From assembly GCF_000406105.1 (NCBI RefSeq), contig NZ_CM001974.1:1775507-1839506 (forward strand): DNA of 64,000 nucleotides. The letters are read 5' to 3'. The DNA is from Dickeya chrysanthemi NCPPB 402. GTDB lineage: Bacteria > Pseudomonadota > Gammaproteobacteria > Enterobacterales > Enterobacteriaceae. The position numbers and the translations under genes were made by a program. Shown piece by piece: positions 35,970-47,084 of the stretch (positions within the stretch are counted from its first letter, which is position 1; each line of letters begins with the position of its first letter). Below the pieces are notes generated by a model. That model ran no database searches and was not told the DNA's origin. It saw only the letters and a program-made list of their open reading frames with translations.

Positions 35970-37982
35970 ATGAGTAAAGAGTTCAAACTGCATTCTGCCT
36001 TCAAACCCGCCGGCGACCAGCCTGAGGCGATACGCCGTCTGAAAGAGGGGCTGGAGGACGGGCTGGCGCACCAGACGCTGCTGGGGGTCACGGGGTCCGG
36101 TAAGACGTTTACCGTCGCCAACGTGATTGCCGATCTCAACCGCCCAACCATGGTGCTGGCACCCAATAAAACACTGGCGGCGCAGCTGTATGGCGAGATG
36201 AAGGCGTTTTTCCCGGAGAATGCGGTGGAGTATTTCGTCTCTTACTACGATTACTACCAACCTGAAGCCTATGTGCCGAGCTCCGATACCTTTATCGAGA
36301 AGGATGCCTCGGTTAACGAACATATCGAACAGATGCGGTTGTCCGCCACCAAGGCGTTGCTGGAGCGGCGCGATGTAGTGGTGGTGGCGTCGGTGTCCGC
36401 TATTTACGGTCTGGGCGATCCGGACCTTTACCTGAAAATGATGCTGCACCTGACGCAGGGCATGCTGATTGACCAGCGTGCCATTCTGCGGCGGCTGGCG
36501 GAGCTACAGTACTCCCGCAACGATCAGGCGTTTGGGCGCGGTACGTTTCGGGTGCGCGGCGAGATCATCGATGTTTTCCCCGCCGAATCCGAAGATATTG
36601 CATTGCGGGTCGAGTTGTTCGACGAAGAGGTGGAGCGGTTGTCGCTGTTCGACCCGCTCACCGGCCACATCGTGCAGACGGTGCCGCGTTACACCATTTA
36701 TCCCAAAACGCATTACGTTACGCCGCGCGAACGTATCCTGCAGGCGATGGAAGAGATCAAGGTCGAGCTGGCAGAGCGGCGTCAGGTATTGCTCGCCAAC
36801 AATAAATTGCTGGAGGAGCAGCGGCTGGCGCAGCGTACTACCTTCGATCTGGAAATGATGAATGAGCTGGGCTATTGCTCCGGCATTGAAAACTACTCCC
36901 GCTTCCTGTCTGGCCGCGGGCCGGGCGAGCCGCCGCCAACGCTGTTCGACTACCTGCCGGCCGATGGTCTGTTGGTGATCGACGAATCCCACGTCACCAT
37001 CCCGCAACTGGGCGGCATGTACCGTGGCGACCGGGCGCGTAAGGAAACGTTGGTGGAGTACGGGTTTCGCCTGCCGTCGGCGCTGGACAACCGGCCGATG
37101 AAATTTGAGGAATTTGAAGCGCTGGCGCCGCAAACCATTTATGTTTCGGCGACGCCGGGCAATTACGAGCTGGAAAAATCCGGCGGCGAGATAATCGATC
37201 AGGTAGTGCGGCCGACCGGCCTGTTGGATCCGCAACTGGAAGTGCGCCCGGTGACTACCCAGGTAGACGACTTGTTGTCGGAAATCCGCAAGCGTTCCGC
37301 CATCAATGAACGCGTGCTGGTCACCACGTTAACCAAGCGCATGGCGGAAGACTTGACCGAGTATCTGGAGGAACACGGCGAGCGGGTACGCTACCTGCAC
37401 TCGGATATCGATACCGTAGAGCGGGTGGAGATCATTCGCGATTTGCGCTTGGGCGAGTTCGACGTGTTGGTGGGCATCAACCTGCTGCGTGAAGGGCTGG
37501 ACATGCCGGAGGTGTCGCTGGTGGCGATTCTGGACGCCGATAAAGAAGGCTTCCTGCGTTCTGAACGCTCGCTGATTCAGACCATCGGCCGTGCGGCGCG
37601 TAACCTCAACGGCAAGGCAATTTTGTACGGCGATAAGATTACGCCGTCGATGGAGCGCGCCATCAACGAAACCCAACGTCGTCGCGAGAAACAGCAGGCG
37701 TACAACGAGCAACACGGCATCGTGCCGCAGGGTCTGAACAAGAAGATTGGCGATATTCTGCAGATTGGTCAGCCAACCCACGGCCGGGGGAAAGGGCGCG
37801 GCAAGAAAGCGGCGGAACCGGCGGCGCAGTATCAGCAACTGTCGCCGAAAGCGCTGGACCAGAAAATCCGCGAGCTGGAAAGCCAGATGCTGGCTCATGC
37901 GCAGAATCTGGAGTTCGAAGAAGCCGCCCGTCTGCGCGACGAAATCCACGCGCTGCGCGAGCAGTTTATTGCGGCGTCCTGA
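35970..37982 (+). CDS. uvrB: Excinuclease ABC subunit B UvrB
   Basis: 670 residues from the ATG at 35970 ([24 protein letters not shown], aligned with E. coli); the frame extends to 35934. Damage-verification helicase of nucleotide excision repair with UvrA and UvrC. Walker [15 protein letters not shown], the beta-hairpin region [38 protein letters not shown], helicase motifs [13 protein letters not shown] (LVIDESHVT), [18 protein letters not shown], and [46 protein letters not shown], then the C-terminal UVR motif ([26 protein letters not shown]). No defect seen. Confidence 0.97.
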   Translation: MSKEFKLHSAFKPAGDQPEAIRRLKEGLEDGLAHQTLLGVTGSGKTFTVANVIADLNRPTMVLAPNKTLAAQLYGEMKAFFPENAVEYFVSYYDYYQPEAYVPSSDTFIEKDASVNEHIEQMRLSATKALLERRDVVVVASVSAIYGLGDPDLYLKMMLHLTQGMLIDQRAILRRLAELQYSRNDQAFGRGTFRVRGEIIDVFPAESEDIALRVELFDEEVERLSLFDPLTGHIVQTVPRYTIYPKTHYVTPRERILQAMEEIKVELAERRQVLLANNKLLEEQRLAQRTTFDLEMMNELGYCSGIENYSRFLSGRGPGEPPPTLFDYLPADGLLVIDESHVTIPQLGGMYRGDRARKETLVEYGFRLPSALDNRPMKFEEFEALAPQTIYVSATPGNYELEKSGGEIIDQVVRPTGLLDPQLEVRPVTTQVDDLLSEIRKRSAINERVLVTTLTKRMAEDLTEYLEEHGERVRYLHSDIDTVERVEIIRDLRLGEFDVLVGINLLREGLDMPEVSLVAILDADKEGFLRSERSLIQTIGRAARNLNGKAILYGDKITPSMERAINETQRRREKQQAYNEQHGIVPQGLNKKIGDILQIGQPTHGRGKGRGKKAAEPAAQYQQLSPKALDQKIRELESQMLAHAQNLEFEEAARLRDEIHALREQFIAAS

Positions 37983-38108
37983 TGATACAGATGTCGGCGG
38001 CGCTGCGCGGATACACGGCCCATACACAGCCCATACACAGAGAGAGGCTGAGTGATGAACAATCCGACGCCTGGCGTGGCCCATACACCGCGACTCAGAA
38101 ACTGAAAC

Positions 38109-39029
38109 TCAGGCTACGCACAGCCCGAGCGCGTGCACAGCCTGCTCCAGCGCCGCACAGAGTAATGCGCGATCATGATGATGCGGCACATCCTGCGCGC
38201 CCAATGGTTGCCGGATAATCAGACGGTCGTTCACGCCCTGAGTATCGGTTCGGGGGGAAACGACGACTGCGTCAATAATACGCCGGTCGATCTTGCTTTC
38301 GATAAGTTGCAGCTTCTGCGCCAGCGTCAGACGGGTGGCAATCTGACTCTGCTCGACCCCCAGATTACCGATGTAGACCATCGGCGCGCGCGCATCATGC
38401 AACGCCTGCGCCAGATCGGTAAGCAGCAGCGGCGGCATCAGGCTGGTAAGAAAACTGCCGGGGCCTATCAGGATCAAATCTGCGGCGGCAATCGCCGCCA
38501 GCGCTTCCTGAGTAGCCGGAGCGGCGGGGTAGAGCATCAGGTCCTGCGGCAGGGCGGCAAGCTGATCTACCGCCACTTCGCCGTATACCGGATTGCCTTG
38601 CGTATCAATCGCCATCAGGTCTACCGGTTGTTCCGACATCGGAATCAGCAGCGCATCTACCTTCAACAGATTGCGTATCAGATTGATGGCTTCCAGCGGG
38701 CGTACGCTGAGGTGATCCATCGCCTTGAGCATCAAATTGCCGAGATTATGGCCGGACAGTTCGCCATTACCGCTGAAACGGTATTCGAACATGGCCGACG
38801 CGACGCTGGGTGTGGTGATCAACTGATTAAGGCAGTTGCGGGTATCGCCCCAGGCGATGCCGCCTTCCGAGCGACGAATTCGCCCGGTGGAGCCGCCATT
38901 GTCGGTGGTGGTAACGATGCCGGTCAGCCGCGAGCCGAGAAAGGAGAGCGACGACATAACGCGTCCCAACCCGTGACCGCCACCCAACGCGACCACGCTA
39001 CCCAGCTCCGCCAACGTGCGATTGCCCAT
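38109..39029 (-). CDS. ybhK: YvcK/CofD-like gluconeogenesis factor family protein YbhK
   Basis: 306 residues. Family of YvcK/CofD-like proteins (GerM-/CofD-type NAD or UDP-sugar binding), required for growth on gluconeogenic carbon sources in B. subtilis; in E. coli YbhK is uncharacterised. The N-terminal [55 protein letters not shown] is diagnostic. It is convergent with uvrB and lies between uvrB and moaA exactly as in E. coli. The 126-bp gap to uvrB carries three copies of GCCCATACAC. Confidence 0.93.
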   Translation of the reverse strand: MGNRTLAELGSVVALGGGHGLGRVMSSLSFLGSRLTGIVTTTDNGGSTGRIRRSEGGIAWGDTRNCLNQLITTPSVASAMFEYRFSGNGELSGHNLGNLMLKAMDHLSVRPLEAINLIRNLLKVDALLIPMSEQPVDLMAIDTQGNPVYGEVAVDQLAALPQDLMLYPAAPATQEALAAIAAADLILIGPGSFLTSLMPPLLLTDLAQALHDARAPMVYIGNLGVEQSQIATRLTLAQKLQLIESKIDRRIIDAVVVSPRTDTQGVNDRLIIRQPLGAQDVPHHHDRALLCAALEQAVHALGLCVA

Positions 39030-39277
39030 AAATGCCCTTATATACCGGTTATCTACCTTAAAAAGTAGCGGATATATAGCACACCTCTGAGTAAGGCCGC
39101 AGCACTAACAGAAAATTTCAACGCTTTTTGTCCGCCGGACGCGATCGGTTGGGTGCCGCATCCGCATTGACGGGGCGTACCCCACCAGGAGTAGGAGATA
39201 TACGTCGTCCTATGACGCAGGTCAGAAAAGTTGAACGAATTTCCGCTATCCTACGGGTGGAAATAGTGAATAAAATC

Positions 39278-39301
39278 CGCTATATACAAGTTTATATACC
39301 G
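39278..39301. promoter_or_regulatory. ModE binding site upstream of moaA
   Basis: CGCTATATA-CAAGTT-TATATACCG is a near-perfect match to the ModE consensus CGNTATATA-N6-TATATANCG. It lies 235 bp upstream of moaA, ahead of the Moco riboswitch. In E. coli molybdate-bound ModE activates moaA transcription. Confidence 0.85.
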
Positions 39302-39390
39302 CATTTCCAGTGACGGAAAGCTTGGTTTGGCGATAGACTTCATGAAGTAATCACGGTTGTCCGACATCGGCGCTCGATGCCGGGTAATCA

Positions 39391-39510
39391 AACTCCTAGC
39401 CCCGGAGCCTACGTTCGCGTGTCAGCGCGGATAGGGTTCTCTGGCCGTGACCTGCGGGTCACCAGGGTGCAGGGTAGAAATGCCCGCATCTCCCGTATTT
39501 GGAAAGGTGT
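39391..39510 (+). ncRNA. Moco riboswitch (moaA leader)
   Basis: The leader CTCCTAGCCCCGGAGCCTACG..., then GGGTTCTCTGGCCGTGACCT / GGTCACCAGGGTGCAGGG, and ending CTCCCGTATTTGGAAAGG follows the known Moco RNA motif of enterobacterial moaA genes. The final GGAAAGG (39501-39507) is also the moaA ribosome-binding site, so cofactor binding could hide it and repress translation. No mutation of the conserved core is evident. The class (molybdenum or tungsten cofactor) cannot be told by eye. Confidence 0.85.
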
Positions 39511-39512
39511 TT

Positions 39513-40502
39513 ATGGTGAGTCAACTGACCGATGCGTTTGCGCGCAAGTTTTACTATTTGCGTCTGTCGATAACGGATGTCTGTAATTTTCGCTGTACTT
39601 ATTGTCTGCCGGACGGCTACCAGCCCAATGGCGCGACCCCTCATCGTTTTCTGTCGTTAAGTGAAATCCGCCGTATTGGTCGGGCATTCGCCGATCTGGG
39701 CACGGAAAAGGTGCGCCTGACCGGCGGCGAGCCGTCTTTACGGCGCGATTTCGTCGATATTATTGCCGCCATCCGCGAAAATCCGGCCATCCGCACGCTG
39801 GCGGTCACCACCAACGGTTACCGGCTGGCGCGGGATGTGGCGAGCTGGCGCGAAGCCGGGCTGACCGCCCTTAACGTCAGCGTCGACAGCCTGGATCCCC
39901 GTCAGTTTCATGCCATTACCGGGCAGGACAAATTTCGTCAGGTGATGGACGGCATCGATGCCGCCTTCGCCAACGGGTTCCGCCGGGTGAAAGTCAACAC
40001 CGTGCTGATGCGCGATGTCAACGACAGTAGCCTGCACACCTTTCTCGAGTGGATCCGCACCCGGCCGATTCAACTGCGTTTTATTGAACTGATGGAAACC
40101 GGTGAAGGGCGGGAGATGTTTCGTCGCCACCATGTTTCCGGCCAGGTGATCCGCGAGCGTCTGTTGCAGCAAGGCTGGCAGCAGCAGGTTCGTGAACGCA
40201 GCGACGGCCCGGCGCAGGTGTTCTCGCACCCGGATTATCAGGGTGAGGTGGGGTTGATCATGCCGTATGAAAAAGACTTTTGTCAGAGCTGTAACCGGCT
40301 GCGGGTCTCGGCCATCGGCAACCTGCATCTGTGCCTGTTCGGCGAGCAGGGCATTCCGCTGCGTGATTTGCTGACGGATGACGACCAGTTGGACGCGCTG
40401 AAATCGCGTATCTCCGGCGGCCTTGGCAGCAAACGACAGGCGCATTTCCTGCATGACGGCAACAGCGGCATTACCCCGAATCTTTCCTTTATCGGCGGCT
40501 GA
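39513..40502 (+). CDS. moaA: GTP 3',8-cyclase MoaA
   Basis: 329 residues from the ATG at 39513 (E. coli length 329); the frame extends upstream through the riboswitch. Radical SAM enzyme converting GTP to 3',8-cH2GTP, the first step of molybdopterin synthesis. N-terminal [4Fe-4S] motif CNFRCTYC, and the C-terminal cluster [21 protein letters not shown]. The terminal GG (SFIGG) needed for GTP/SAM activation is present. First gene of moaABCDE. RBS is within the riboswitch. Confidence 0.97.
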   Translation: MVSQLTDAFARKFYYLRLSITDVCNFRCTYCLPDGYQPNGATPHRFLSLSEIRRIGRAFADLGTEKVRLTGGEPSLRRDFVDIIAAIRENPAIRTLAVTTNGYRLARDVASWREAGLTALNVSVDSLDPRQFHAITGQDKFRQVMDGIDAAFANGFRRVKVNTVLMRDVNDSSLHTFLEWIRTRPIQLRFIELMETGEGREMFRRHHVSGQVIRERLLQQGWQQQVRERSDGPAQVFSHPDYQGEVGLIMPYEKDFCQSCNRLRVSAIGNLHLCLFGEQGIPLRDLLTDDDQLDALKSRISGGLGSKRQAHFLHDGNSGITPNLSFIGG

Positions 40503-40547
40503 GCAGCCGCACAATACGGTATGACGGAATACCGTTACGGAGTGTTT

Positions 40548-41060
40548 ATGAGTAAGGTCAGCAGCGAATTTATGCCTCTGCGTGTGGCGGTGATGACGAT
40601 ATCCTCCCGCCGTACTGCCGACGACGATACATCCGGCGATTATTTGCGCGAGGCATTGCAGCAGGATGGGCATCATCTGGCGGACAGCGCGATCGTCGGT
40701 GAAAACCTGTATCACATTCGTGCGCAGGTTTCCGCCTGGATAGCCCGCGACGATGTGCAGGTGATTCTGATTAACGGCGGCACCGGTTTTACCTCAGGCG
40801 ATCTGGCGCCGGAAGCTTTGCGGGTGTTGTTCGACCGGGAAATCGAGGGATTTGGCGAACTGTTTCGAATGGTGTCGTACGAAGAGATCGGCACCGCCAC
40901 CATCCAGTCTCGTGCCATCGCCGGGCTGGCCAACCAGACGGCGATTTTCGCCATGCCCGGCTCGACCAAAGCCTGCCATACCGCCTGGGAACGCATTATC
41001 CGCGAGCAACTGGATGCGCGCCAAAAACCCTGTAACCTCTATCCTCATTTGAAAAAGTAA
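40548..41060 (+). CDS. moaB: Molybdenum cofactor biosynthesis protein MoaB
   Basis: 170 residues from the ATG at 40548 (GGAG upstream, E. coli length 170). MogA/MoaB molybdopterin-binding fold: SSRRTADDDTSGDYL, the VILINGGTGFTSGDLAPEAL motif and the FAMPGSTKACHTAWERII segment. Its exact role in E. coli is unclear; related MogA adenylylates molybdopterin. Second in the operon. Confidence 0.95.
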   Translation: MSKVSSEFMPLRVAVMTISSRRTADDDTSGDYLREALQQDGHHLADSAIVGENLYHIRAQVSAWIARDDVQVILINGGTGFTSGDLAPEALRVLFDREIEGFGELFRMVSYEEIGTATIQSRAIAGLANQTAIFAMPGSTKACHTAWERIIREQLDARQKPCNLYPHLKK

Positions 41061-41066
41061 GCAGCT

Positions 41067-41549
41067 ATGGCACAACTGACCCACATTAACGCCGCCGGTG
41101 AGGCGGCCATGGTGGATGTTTCCGACAAAGCCGAAACCGTGCGCGAGGCACGTGCCGAAGCCTTTGTGGAAATGGCACCGCAGACTCTGGCTATGATCAT
41201 CGACGGGCGACACCACAAGGGCGATGTTTTCGCCACGGCCCGCATCGCCGGCATTCAGGCCGCCAAACGTACCTGGGAACTGATTCCGCTATGTCATCCG
41301 CTGCTGCTGAGCAAAGTCGCCGTTGAACTGGAGGCCCAGCCGGAATATAACCGGGTGCGCATTGAATCCCTGTGCCGGCTGACCGGCAAGACCGGGGTGG
41401 AGATGGAAGCATTGACCGCCGCCTCGGTAGCGGCGCTGACGATTTACGACATGTGCAAAGCGGTGCAGAAGGATATGGTGATAGGCCCGGTGCGGCTACT
41501 GGCAAAAAGCGGCGGTAAATCCGGCGATTTTAGGGCGGAGGCATCATGA
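41067..41549 (+). CDS. moaC: Cyclic pyranopterin monophosphate synthase MoaC
   Basis: 160 residues. Converts 3',8-cH2GTP to cPMP. Shows [18 protein letters not shown], the [21 protein letters not shown] active-site stretch, LIPLCHPL and [24 protein letters not shown], all conserved. ATG at 41067, 6 bp after moaB; overlaps moaD by 4 bp. Confidence 0.97.
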   Translation: MAQLTHINAAGEAAMVDVSDKAETVREARAEAFVEMAPQTLAMIIDGRHHKGDVFATARIAGIQAAKRTWELIPLCHPLLLSKVAVELEAQPEYNRVRIESLCRLTGKTGVEMEALTAASVAALTIYDMCKAVQKDMVIGPVRLLAKSGGKSGDFRAEAS

Positions 41550-41791
41550 TTACGGTGTTGTTTTTTGCGCAGGTGCGTGAACTGACCGGCATCGACCGAT
41601 TATCGTTGCCCGCGGAATACCAGAACGTGGCATCGTTACGACAGGCATTGTGTGAGCGCGGCGACCGTTGGGCGCTGGCGCTGGAAGACGGCAAACTGCT
41701 GGCGGCGGTCAATCAGTCGCTGGTGACGATGACGCATCCGTTGACGGATGGCGACGAAGTGGCGTTTTTCCCGCCGGTCACCGGAGGCTGA
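41546..41791 (+). CDS. moaD: Molybdopterin synthase sulfur carrier MoaD
   Basis: 81 residues of ubiquitin-like fold ending in the essential GG (FFPPVTGG) that becomes thiocarboxylated by MoeB. Overlaps moaC by 4 bp (ATGA) and moaE starts 3 bases after its stop. Confidence 0.96.
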   Translation: MITVLFFAQVRELTGIDRLSLPAEYQNVASLRQALCERGDRWALALEDGKLLAAVNQSLVTMTHPLTDGDEVAFFPPVTGG

Positions 41792-41794
41792 GCG

Positions 41795-42247
41795 ATGGAA
41801 ACGCGCATTCGGGTAGGGCAGGAACCGTTCAGCGTCGGCGACGAGTACGCCTGGCTGGCGACCAGCGATACGGACGGCGCCGTGGTGACGTTCACCGGCA
41901 AAGTGCGTAATCACAATCTGGGCGATCACGTCAGCGCACTGACGCTGGAGCATTATCCGGGCATGACCGAAAAGGCATTGGCAGAGATTGTCGATGAAGC
42001 GCGGCAGCGCTGGCCGATTCAGCGGGTAAGCCTGATTCATCGTGTAGGCGCACTGTTCCCCGGCGACGAGATCGTCTTTGTCGGCGTCAGTGGCGCCCAC
42101 CGCCAGGCATCGTTCGATGCGGCGCAATTCATCATGGATTACCTCAAGACGCGCGCACCATTCTGGAAGCGGGAAGCGACGTCGGATGGCGACCGTTGGG
42201 TCGATGCCCGCGACAGCGATCGACAGGCGGCAGATCGTTGGTCATAG
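41795..42247 (+). CDS. moaE: Molybdopterin synthase catalytic subunit MoaE
   Basis: 150 residues, E. coli length. Forms the MoaD2-MoaE2 heterotetramer that adds two sulfurs to cPMP. Conserved GAVVTFTGKVRNHN, LEHYPGMTEKAL, HRVGALFPGDEIVFVGVSGAHRQASFDAAQFIMDYLKTRAPFWKRE. Last gene of the moa operon; terminator follows. Confidence 0.96.
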   Translation: METRIRVGQEPFSVGDEYAWLATSDTDGAVVTFTGKVRNHNLGDHVSALTLEHYPGMTEKALAEIVDEARQRWPIQRVSLIHRVGALFPGDEIVFVGVSGAHRQASFDAAQFIMDYLKTRAPFWKREATSDGDRWVDARDSDRQAADRWS

Positions 42248-42251
42248 CCGA

Positions 42252-42287
42252 TAGCGGCGGATTGATTGTCGCCGCTACATGATTTTT
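42252..42287 (+). terminator. Terminator of the moa operon
   Basis: TAGCGGCG (42252-42259) pairs with CGCCGCTA (42270-42277), followed by CATGATTTTTG. Confidence 0.8.
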
Positions 42288-42370
42288 GCCGAAATGATTT
42301 CATCACCAGAAAAAAAACGATAAAAAGCAGCGAATTATAAAATTTGCATTAAAATAGTGTTAAGGAAATA

Positions 42371-42389
42371 ATTAATAAGAATCATTTTT
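42371..42389. promoter_or_regulatory. Fur box upstream of the ABC transporter
   Basis: ATTAATAAGAATCATTTTT matches the Fur 19-mer GATAATGATAATCATTATC at about 13 of 19 positions, with the AATCATT half nearly perfect. It is 100 bp upstream of the periplasmic binding protein gene, suggesting iron repression. Confidence 0.6.
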
Positions 42390-42490
42390 ATTTCCATTTT
42401 AATGCAACGATAATGAACCGCGGTAACTTTCCGCCTGATTCGCTTTTATTGTCATACAGTTAATTGCCATACAGTGAAAAGGATAATGGT

Positions 42491-43507
42491 ATGAAACGGC
42501 GTATAGCTTCTCTGTTCCCCGCCACGTTGCTGGCGTCTTCCCTGATGATGGGGTTCTCCTTCGGCGCACAGGCGGAGGAGTCAGGTATCGTGATTTACAA
42601 CGCACAGCACGAAAATCTGGTGAAATCCTGGGTGGAAGGTTTTACTCAGGATACCGGTATCAAAGTCACGCTGCGTAATGGCGGCGACAGCGAATTGGGC
42701 AACCAACTGGTGCAGGAAGGTAATGCCTCGCCGGCCGACGTGTTTTTGACGGAAAACTCGCCGTCGATGGTGCTGGTGGATAACGCCAATCTGTTCGCGC
42801 CGCTGGATGCCGGCACGCTGGCGCAAGTGGAGCCGCAGTATCGTCCGTCCCACGGTCGCTGGGTAGGCATTGCCGCGCGCTCGACGGTCTTTGTCTACAA
42901 CCCGGAAAAACTGACCGAGGCGCAGTTGCCGGCGTCACTGATGGACCTGGCCAAACCGGAATGGAAAGGCCGTTGGGCGGCTTCTCCGTCGGGTGCTGAT
43001 TTCCAGGCGATCGTCAGCGCGATGCTGGAGCTGAAAGGCGAGAAAGCGACGCTGGAATGGTTGAAAGCCATGAAAGCCAACTTCACGGCGTATAAAGGCA
43101 ACAGCACGGTGATGAAAGCCGTGAACGCCGGCCAGATCGATAGCGGCGTCATCTATCACTACTACCCGTTCGTTGACGGCGCCAAAACCGGCGAAAACAG
43201 CAAAAACGTCCGTCTGTACTACTTCAAACATCAGGATCCGGGCGCGTTCGTCAGTATCTCCGGCGGCGGCGTGCTGGCTTCCAGTAAGCATAAAGAACAG
43301 GCTCAGGCGTTCATCAAGTGGATCACCGGCAAAAAAGGCCAGGAAGTGCTGCGCACCAACACCGCGTTTGAATACGCCGTGGGCGTGAATGCCGAATCCA
43401 ACCCGAAACTGGAACCGCTGAAAGACTTGCAGGCGCCGAAAGTGGATGCCGCCAAACTCAACGGCAAGAAAGTGGTTGAGCTGATGACCGAAGCAGGTCT
43501 GCTGTAA
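42491..43507 (+). CDS. Periplasmic iron-binding protein (FbpA/AfuA-like)
   Basis: 338 residues from the ATG at 42491 (AAGG upstream). Sec signal peptide ([28 protein letters not shown]). The binding-protein domain [42 protein letters not shown]... is the ferric-binding FbpA/HitA/AfuA type, and [13 protein letters not shown] carries the adjacent Tyr pair expected for ferric-iron coordination. First gene of a three-gene ABC operon preceded by a Fur box. Confidence 0.88.
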   Translation: MKRRIASLFPATLLASSLMMGFSFGAQAEESGIVIYNAQHENLVKSWVEGFTQDTGIKVTLRNGGDSELGNQLVQEGNASPADVFLTENSPSMVLVDNANLFAPLDAGTLAQVEPQYRPSHGRWVGIAARSTVFVYNPEKLTEAQLPASLMDLAKPEWKGRWAASPSGADFQAIVSAMLELKGEKATLEWLKAMKANFTAYKGNSTVMKAVNAGQIDSGVIYHYYPFVDGAKTGENSKNVRLYYFKHQDPGAFVSISGGGVLASSKHKEQAQAFIKWITGKKGQEVLRTNTAFEYAVGVNAESNPKLEPLKDLQAPKVDAAKLNGKKVVELMTEAGLL

Positions 43508-43508
43508 T

Positions 43509-45134
43509 GTGTCAGTGCAGGGCGGGAGTCCAATAAGACAGATGGCCGATGTGGAATGGAAAGTCGCCGGCGTCGGCGTGCCCCAACCGGTGCGACCGGG
43601 GGCGCGGCCGTACCGGATAGCCGGCGGCGGCATGGCGCTGATGGCGTTGCTGTTGTCGTTGCTGGCGTTGTTGCCGCTGGGCTTTGTGGTGGGCATTACC
43701 CTCGATACCGGTTGGGACACGGTAAAAACGCTGGTGTTCCGGCCCCGGGTCGGGGAACTGTTGCTCAATACGGTATTGCTGGTGGCGGTGACGTTGCCGC
43801 TCTGCACGCTGCTCGGGGTGGCGCTGGCCTGGCTGACCGAGCGCACGACGTTGCCGGGTCGCCGGGTGTGGTCGCTACTGTTGACCGCGCCGCTGGCGGT
43901 GCCGGCCTTTGTCCAGAGTTACGCCTGGATTAGCCTGTTGCCCGGCATGAATGGCCTGGCGGCAGGCGTGTTCCTGTCGGTTCTCGCGTATTTCCCGTTT
44001 ATTTATCTGCCGGCGGCGGCGGTGCTGCGCCGGCTTGATCCCAGCCTGGAAGATGTCGCGACCTCGCTGGGCGCCAGGCCCTGGCGCGTCTTTTTTCGTG
44101 TGGTGCTGCCGCAATTGCGGCTGGCGGTATGGGGCGGTTCGCTGCTGATTGCGCTGCATTTGCTGGCGGAATACGGCTTGTACGCCATGATTCGCTTCGA
44201 CACCTTCACCACCGCGATTTTCGAACAGTTCCAGTCTACCTTTAACGGCCTGGCGGCAAACATGCTGGCGGGCGTGCTGGTGTTGTGCTGTATGGGGTTG
44301 TTGTTGCTGGAAGCGCTGACCCGCGGACGCGCGCGCTATGCCCGCGTCGGTTCCGGCAGCGCCCGCAGCCAGACGCCCTGGCGGCTGTCGCCGGTGGCTG
44401 GCTTCGCTTACGTGTTGTTGCCGCTGGCGTTAACCGTGCTGGCGCTGGGCGTGCCGTTGATGACGCTCACCCGCTGGCTGTGGCTGGGCGGCATGGACGT
44501 GTGGCGTAATGACGAGTTGTGGCCCGCGCTGCGCCAGACATTGTGGCTGGGTATCAGCGGTGCAGTGTTGGTAACGCTGTGCGCGTTTCCGATGGCCTGG
44601 CTGTCGGTGCGTTATCCGTCACGGTTGTATCGTCTGCTGGAGGGATGCAATTACATTACCAGCGCGTTGCCGGGTATTGTGGTGGCGCTGGCGCTGGTCA
44701 CGGTGACCATTCATACTCTGCGGCCGCTGTATCAAACCGAATTCACCCTGTTGCTGGCCTATGTGCTGATGTTTATGCCGCGTGCATTGATCAACCTGCG
44801 CGCCGGTATTGCGCAGGCGCCGGTAGAACTGGAAAACGTTGCACGCAGCCTGGGGTGTTCGCCCGGTCAGGCGCTGTGGCGCATCACGTTGCGGCTGGCG
44901 GCGCCGGGCGCAGCAGCCGGCGCGGCGCTGGTGTTTCTTGCCGTTACCAACGAATTGACCGCCACGCTGTTGCTGGCGCCCAACGGCACCCGCACGCTGG
45001 CGACCGGCTTTTGGGCATTGACCAGTGAAATCGACTATATGGCGGCCGCGCCTTACGCGCTGATTATGGTGGTGCTGTCGCTTCCGCTGACCTGGTTGCT
45101 CTATTCTCAATCGAAACGTACGGCAGGTTTATGA
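43509..45134 (+). CDS. Iron ABC transporter permease (fused, FbpB-like)
   Basis: 541 residues with about 12 transmembrane helices, i.e. two MetI-type permease halves fused. Both EAA loops are seen: [31 protein letters not shown] (near residue 182) and [31 protein letters not shown] (near 438). Typical of FbpB/HitB/SfuB. The start is uncertain: GTG at 43509 just after the fbpA-like stop, or ATG at 43542; neither has a strong RBS. Overlaps the ATPase gene by 4 bp. Confidence 0.87.
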   Translation: MSVQGGSPIRQMADVEWKVAGVGVPQPVRPGARPYRIAGGGMALMALLLSLLALLPLGFVVGITLDTGWDTVKTLVFRPRVGELLLNTVLLVAVTLPLCTLLGVALAWLTERTTLPGRRVWSLLLTAPLAVPAFVQSYAWISLLPGMNGLAAGVFLSVLAYFPFIYLPAAAVLRRLDPSLEDVATSLGARPWRVFFRVVLPQLRLAVWGGSLLIALHLLAEYGLYAMIRFDTFTTAIFEQFQSTFNGLAANMLAGVLVLCCMGLLLLEALTRGRARYARVGSGSARSQTPWRLSPVAGFAYVLLPLALTVLALGVPLMTLTRWLWLGGMDVWRNDELWPALRQTLWLGISGAVLVTLCAFPMAWLSVRYPSRLYRLLEGCNYITSALPGIVVALALVTVTIHTLRPLYQTEFTLLLAYVLMFMPRALINLRAGIAQAPVELENVARSLGCSPGQALWRITLRLAAPGAAAGAALVFLAVTNELTATLLLAPNGTRTLATGFWALTSEIDYMAAAPYALIMVVLSLPLTWLLYSQSKRTAGL

Positions 45135-46165
45135 ATACGCTTGAACTTTATGGCATCGGCAAATCTTTTAACGCCGTTAAGGTGCTGGACGGCATTGACT
45201 TGCAGGTGGCGCCGGGCAGCCGTACCGCCATTGTCGGCCCCTCCGGTTCCGGTAAAACCACGTTGTTGCGTATCATCGCCGGCTTTGAAGCGCCGGATTG
45301 CGGCACGGTGCGTCTGCAAACGCGCGTCGTGGCGGATGCGACCCAATGGGTGCCGGCCCACCAGCGCGGTATCGGCTTTGTGCCGCAGGACGGCGCGCTG
45401 TTTCCGCATTTTACCGTGGCGCAGAACATCGGTTTTGGGCTTGATGGCAGTAAGCAAGATAAACAGCGACGCATTGATGAATTGATGGCGATGGTATCGC
45501 TCGATTCGCGACTGGCGGCGCTGTGGCCGCATGAGTTGTCCGGCGGCCAGCAACAGCGGGTGGCGCTGGCGCGTGCGTTGTCTCAGCGCCCGGCGTTGAT
45601 GCTGCTGGATGAACCGTTTTCTGCGTTGGATACCGGCCTGCGCGCCGCTACCCGTCAGGCGGTATCCTCGCTGTTGGCGGAGGCGGGCGTCGCGTCGATT
45701 CTGGTGACCCACGATCAGGCTGAAGCGCTGTCGTTTGCCGATCAGGTCGCGGTAATGCGGCAGGGGCGGCTGGTGCAAGTGGGGTCGCCACAGTCGCTGT
45801 ATTTGCGCCCGGTGGATGAAGGAACCGCCGCGTTTCTCGGCGATACGCTGGTGCTGTCGGCACAACTGAAAGGCGGCCGCGCCGCGTGTGCGCTGGGCGA
45901 CATCGCGGTTGACGATAATCAATCTGCCAGCGCGGCGCGGATCATGCTGCGACCGGAGCAGATTCAGGTCACGTTGGCCGAGCCGTCGGCCACACCGCAG
46001 GCGGTGGTGGCGAATATTGAGTTTGCCGGCTTCGTGTCCACACTGCGCTTGCGGATGGCGAACAGCCAGCAGGTGATCGAACTAAAAAGCGTCAGCCGGG
46101 AAGATATCGTCGTGGGTTGCGGCGTCAATCTGTCGGTAGTGGGGCAAGCGCATCGGCTGGACTGA
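45131..46165 (+). CDS. Iron ABC transporter ATP-binding protein (FbpC-like)
   Basis: 344 residues. Walker [19 protein letters not shown], signature [19 protein letters not shown], Walker [13 protein letters not shown] and the switch His in VTHDQAEAL. The C-terminal part has a TOBE-like domain ([16 protein letters not shown]...). It completes the ferric-iron importer. No terminator seen before ybhL. Confidence 0.9.
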   Translation: MNTLELYGIGKSFNAVKVLDGIDLQVAPGSRTAIVGPSGSGKTTLLRIIAGFEAPDCGTVRLQTRVVADATQWVPAHQRGIGFVPQDGALFPHFTVAQNIGFGLDGSKQDKQRRIDELMAMVSLDSRLAALWPHELSGGQQQRVALARALSQRPALMLLDEPFSALDTGLRAATRQAVSSLLAEAGVASILVTHDQAEALSFADQVAVMRQGRLVQVGSPQSLYLRPVDEGTAAFLGDTLVLSAQLKGGRAACALGDIAVDDNQSASAARIMLRPEQIQVTLAEPSATPQAVVANIEFAGFVSTLRLRMANSQQVIELKSVSREDIVVGCGVNLSVVGQAHRLD

Positions 46166-46318
46166 ATGCCGTTTCATGGCATCGGCGTCCTGCCGATGTC
46201 ATGCCACCTTGCGATGACCGTTGAGGAAGTGTTACCCGCCGCCCGCGGCATTTTGTGTTAAGCTGAAAGACAGGTGGGCGCAAGCCTGTTCTGTTTCACT
46301 TTATGCAAAGGTTCCATC

Positions 46319-47029
46319 ATGGATCGATTTCCACGTTCTAACGGTTCCATCGTTCAACAGGCCAGTACCGGTCTGCAAACCTATATGGCGCAGGTCTATG
46401 GCTGGATGACCTGCGGTTTGCTGCTGACGGCGTTCGTCTCCTGGTATGCCGCCCATACCCCGGCGGTGTTGCAACTGGTGTTCTCCAGCAAAATTACCTT
46501 TTACGGACTGGTGATCGCCCAACTTGGGCTGGTGTTTGTGCTGTCCGGTATGGTGCATCGTCTGAGCGGCGGCGTTGCCACCACGCTGTTCATGTTGTAT
46601 TCGGCGCTAACCGGCCTGACGCTATCCAGCATTTTCATCGTCTATTCCGGCGAATCCATCGCCAGCACCTTTGTGATTACCGCCGGGATGTTCGGCGCGA
46701 TGAGCCTGTATGGCTATGTCACTAAACGCGACCTGACCGGTATGGGCAGCATGCTGTTTATGGCGTTGATTGGCATCTTGCTGGCGACCCTGGTGAACTT
46801 CTGGCTGAAGAGCGAAGGGTTGCAGCTCGCTATTACCTACATCGGTGTGCTGGTGTTTGTCGGCCTGACGGCGTACGACACGCAGAAGCTGAAAAACATC
46901 GGCGAAGCGCTGTCGGTGGATGATCGGGATAATTTCCGCAAGTACTCGATCATGGGCGCATTGACCCTGTATCTCGACTTCATCAACCTGTTCCTGATGC
47001 TGCTGCGCATTTTTGGCAGCCGTCGTTGA
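46319..47029 (+). CDS. ybhL: BAX inhibitor-1 family membrane protein YbhL
   Basis: 236 residues from the ATG at 46319 (MDRFPRSNGSIVQQASTGLQTYMAQVYGWM, as in E. coli). About seven transmembrane helices with the Bax inhibitor-1 motifs, including LVFVGLTAYDTQKLKNIGEALSVDDRDNFRKYSIMGALTLYLDFINLFLMLLRIFG. E. coli YbhL function unknown; the family forms calcium-leak channels elsewhere. In E. coli it directly follows moaE; here an iron transporter separates them. Terminator follows. Confidence 0.95.
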   Translation: MDRFPRSNGSIVQQASTGLQTYMAQVYGWMTCGLLLTAFVSWYAAHTPAVLQLVFSSKITFYGLVIAQLGLVFVLSGMVHRLSGGVATTLFMLYSALTGLTLSSIFIVYSGESIASTFVITAGMFGAMSLYGYVTKRDLTGMGSMLFMALIGILLATLVNFWLKSEGLQLAITYIGVLVFVGLTAYDTQKLKNIGEALSVDDRDNFRKYSIMGALTLYLDFINLFLMLLRIFGSRR

Positions 47030-47053
47030 GTATTGATGTTGATAAATAAGTAA

Positions 47054-47084
47054 AAACGGAGCCAACTGGCTCCGTTTGTTTTTG
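47054..47084. terminator. Intrinsic terminator of ybhL
   Basis: AAACGGAGCC (47054-47063) pairs with GGCTCCGTTT (47068-47077), a 10-bp stem with 4-base loop, followed by GTTTTTG. The next gene is convergent. Confidence 0.88.

Noticed and set aside
38018..38088. Three copies of GCCCATACAC between uvrB and ybhK
   Set aside because: Too few and too unevenly spaced (11 bp and 50 bp) to be a regular array or an iteron; possibly slippage.
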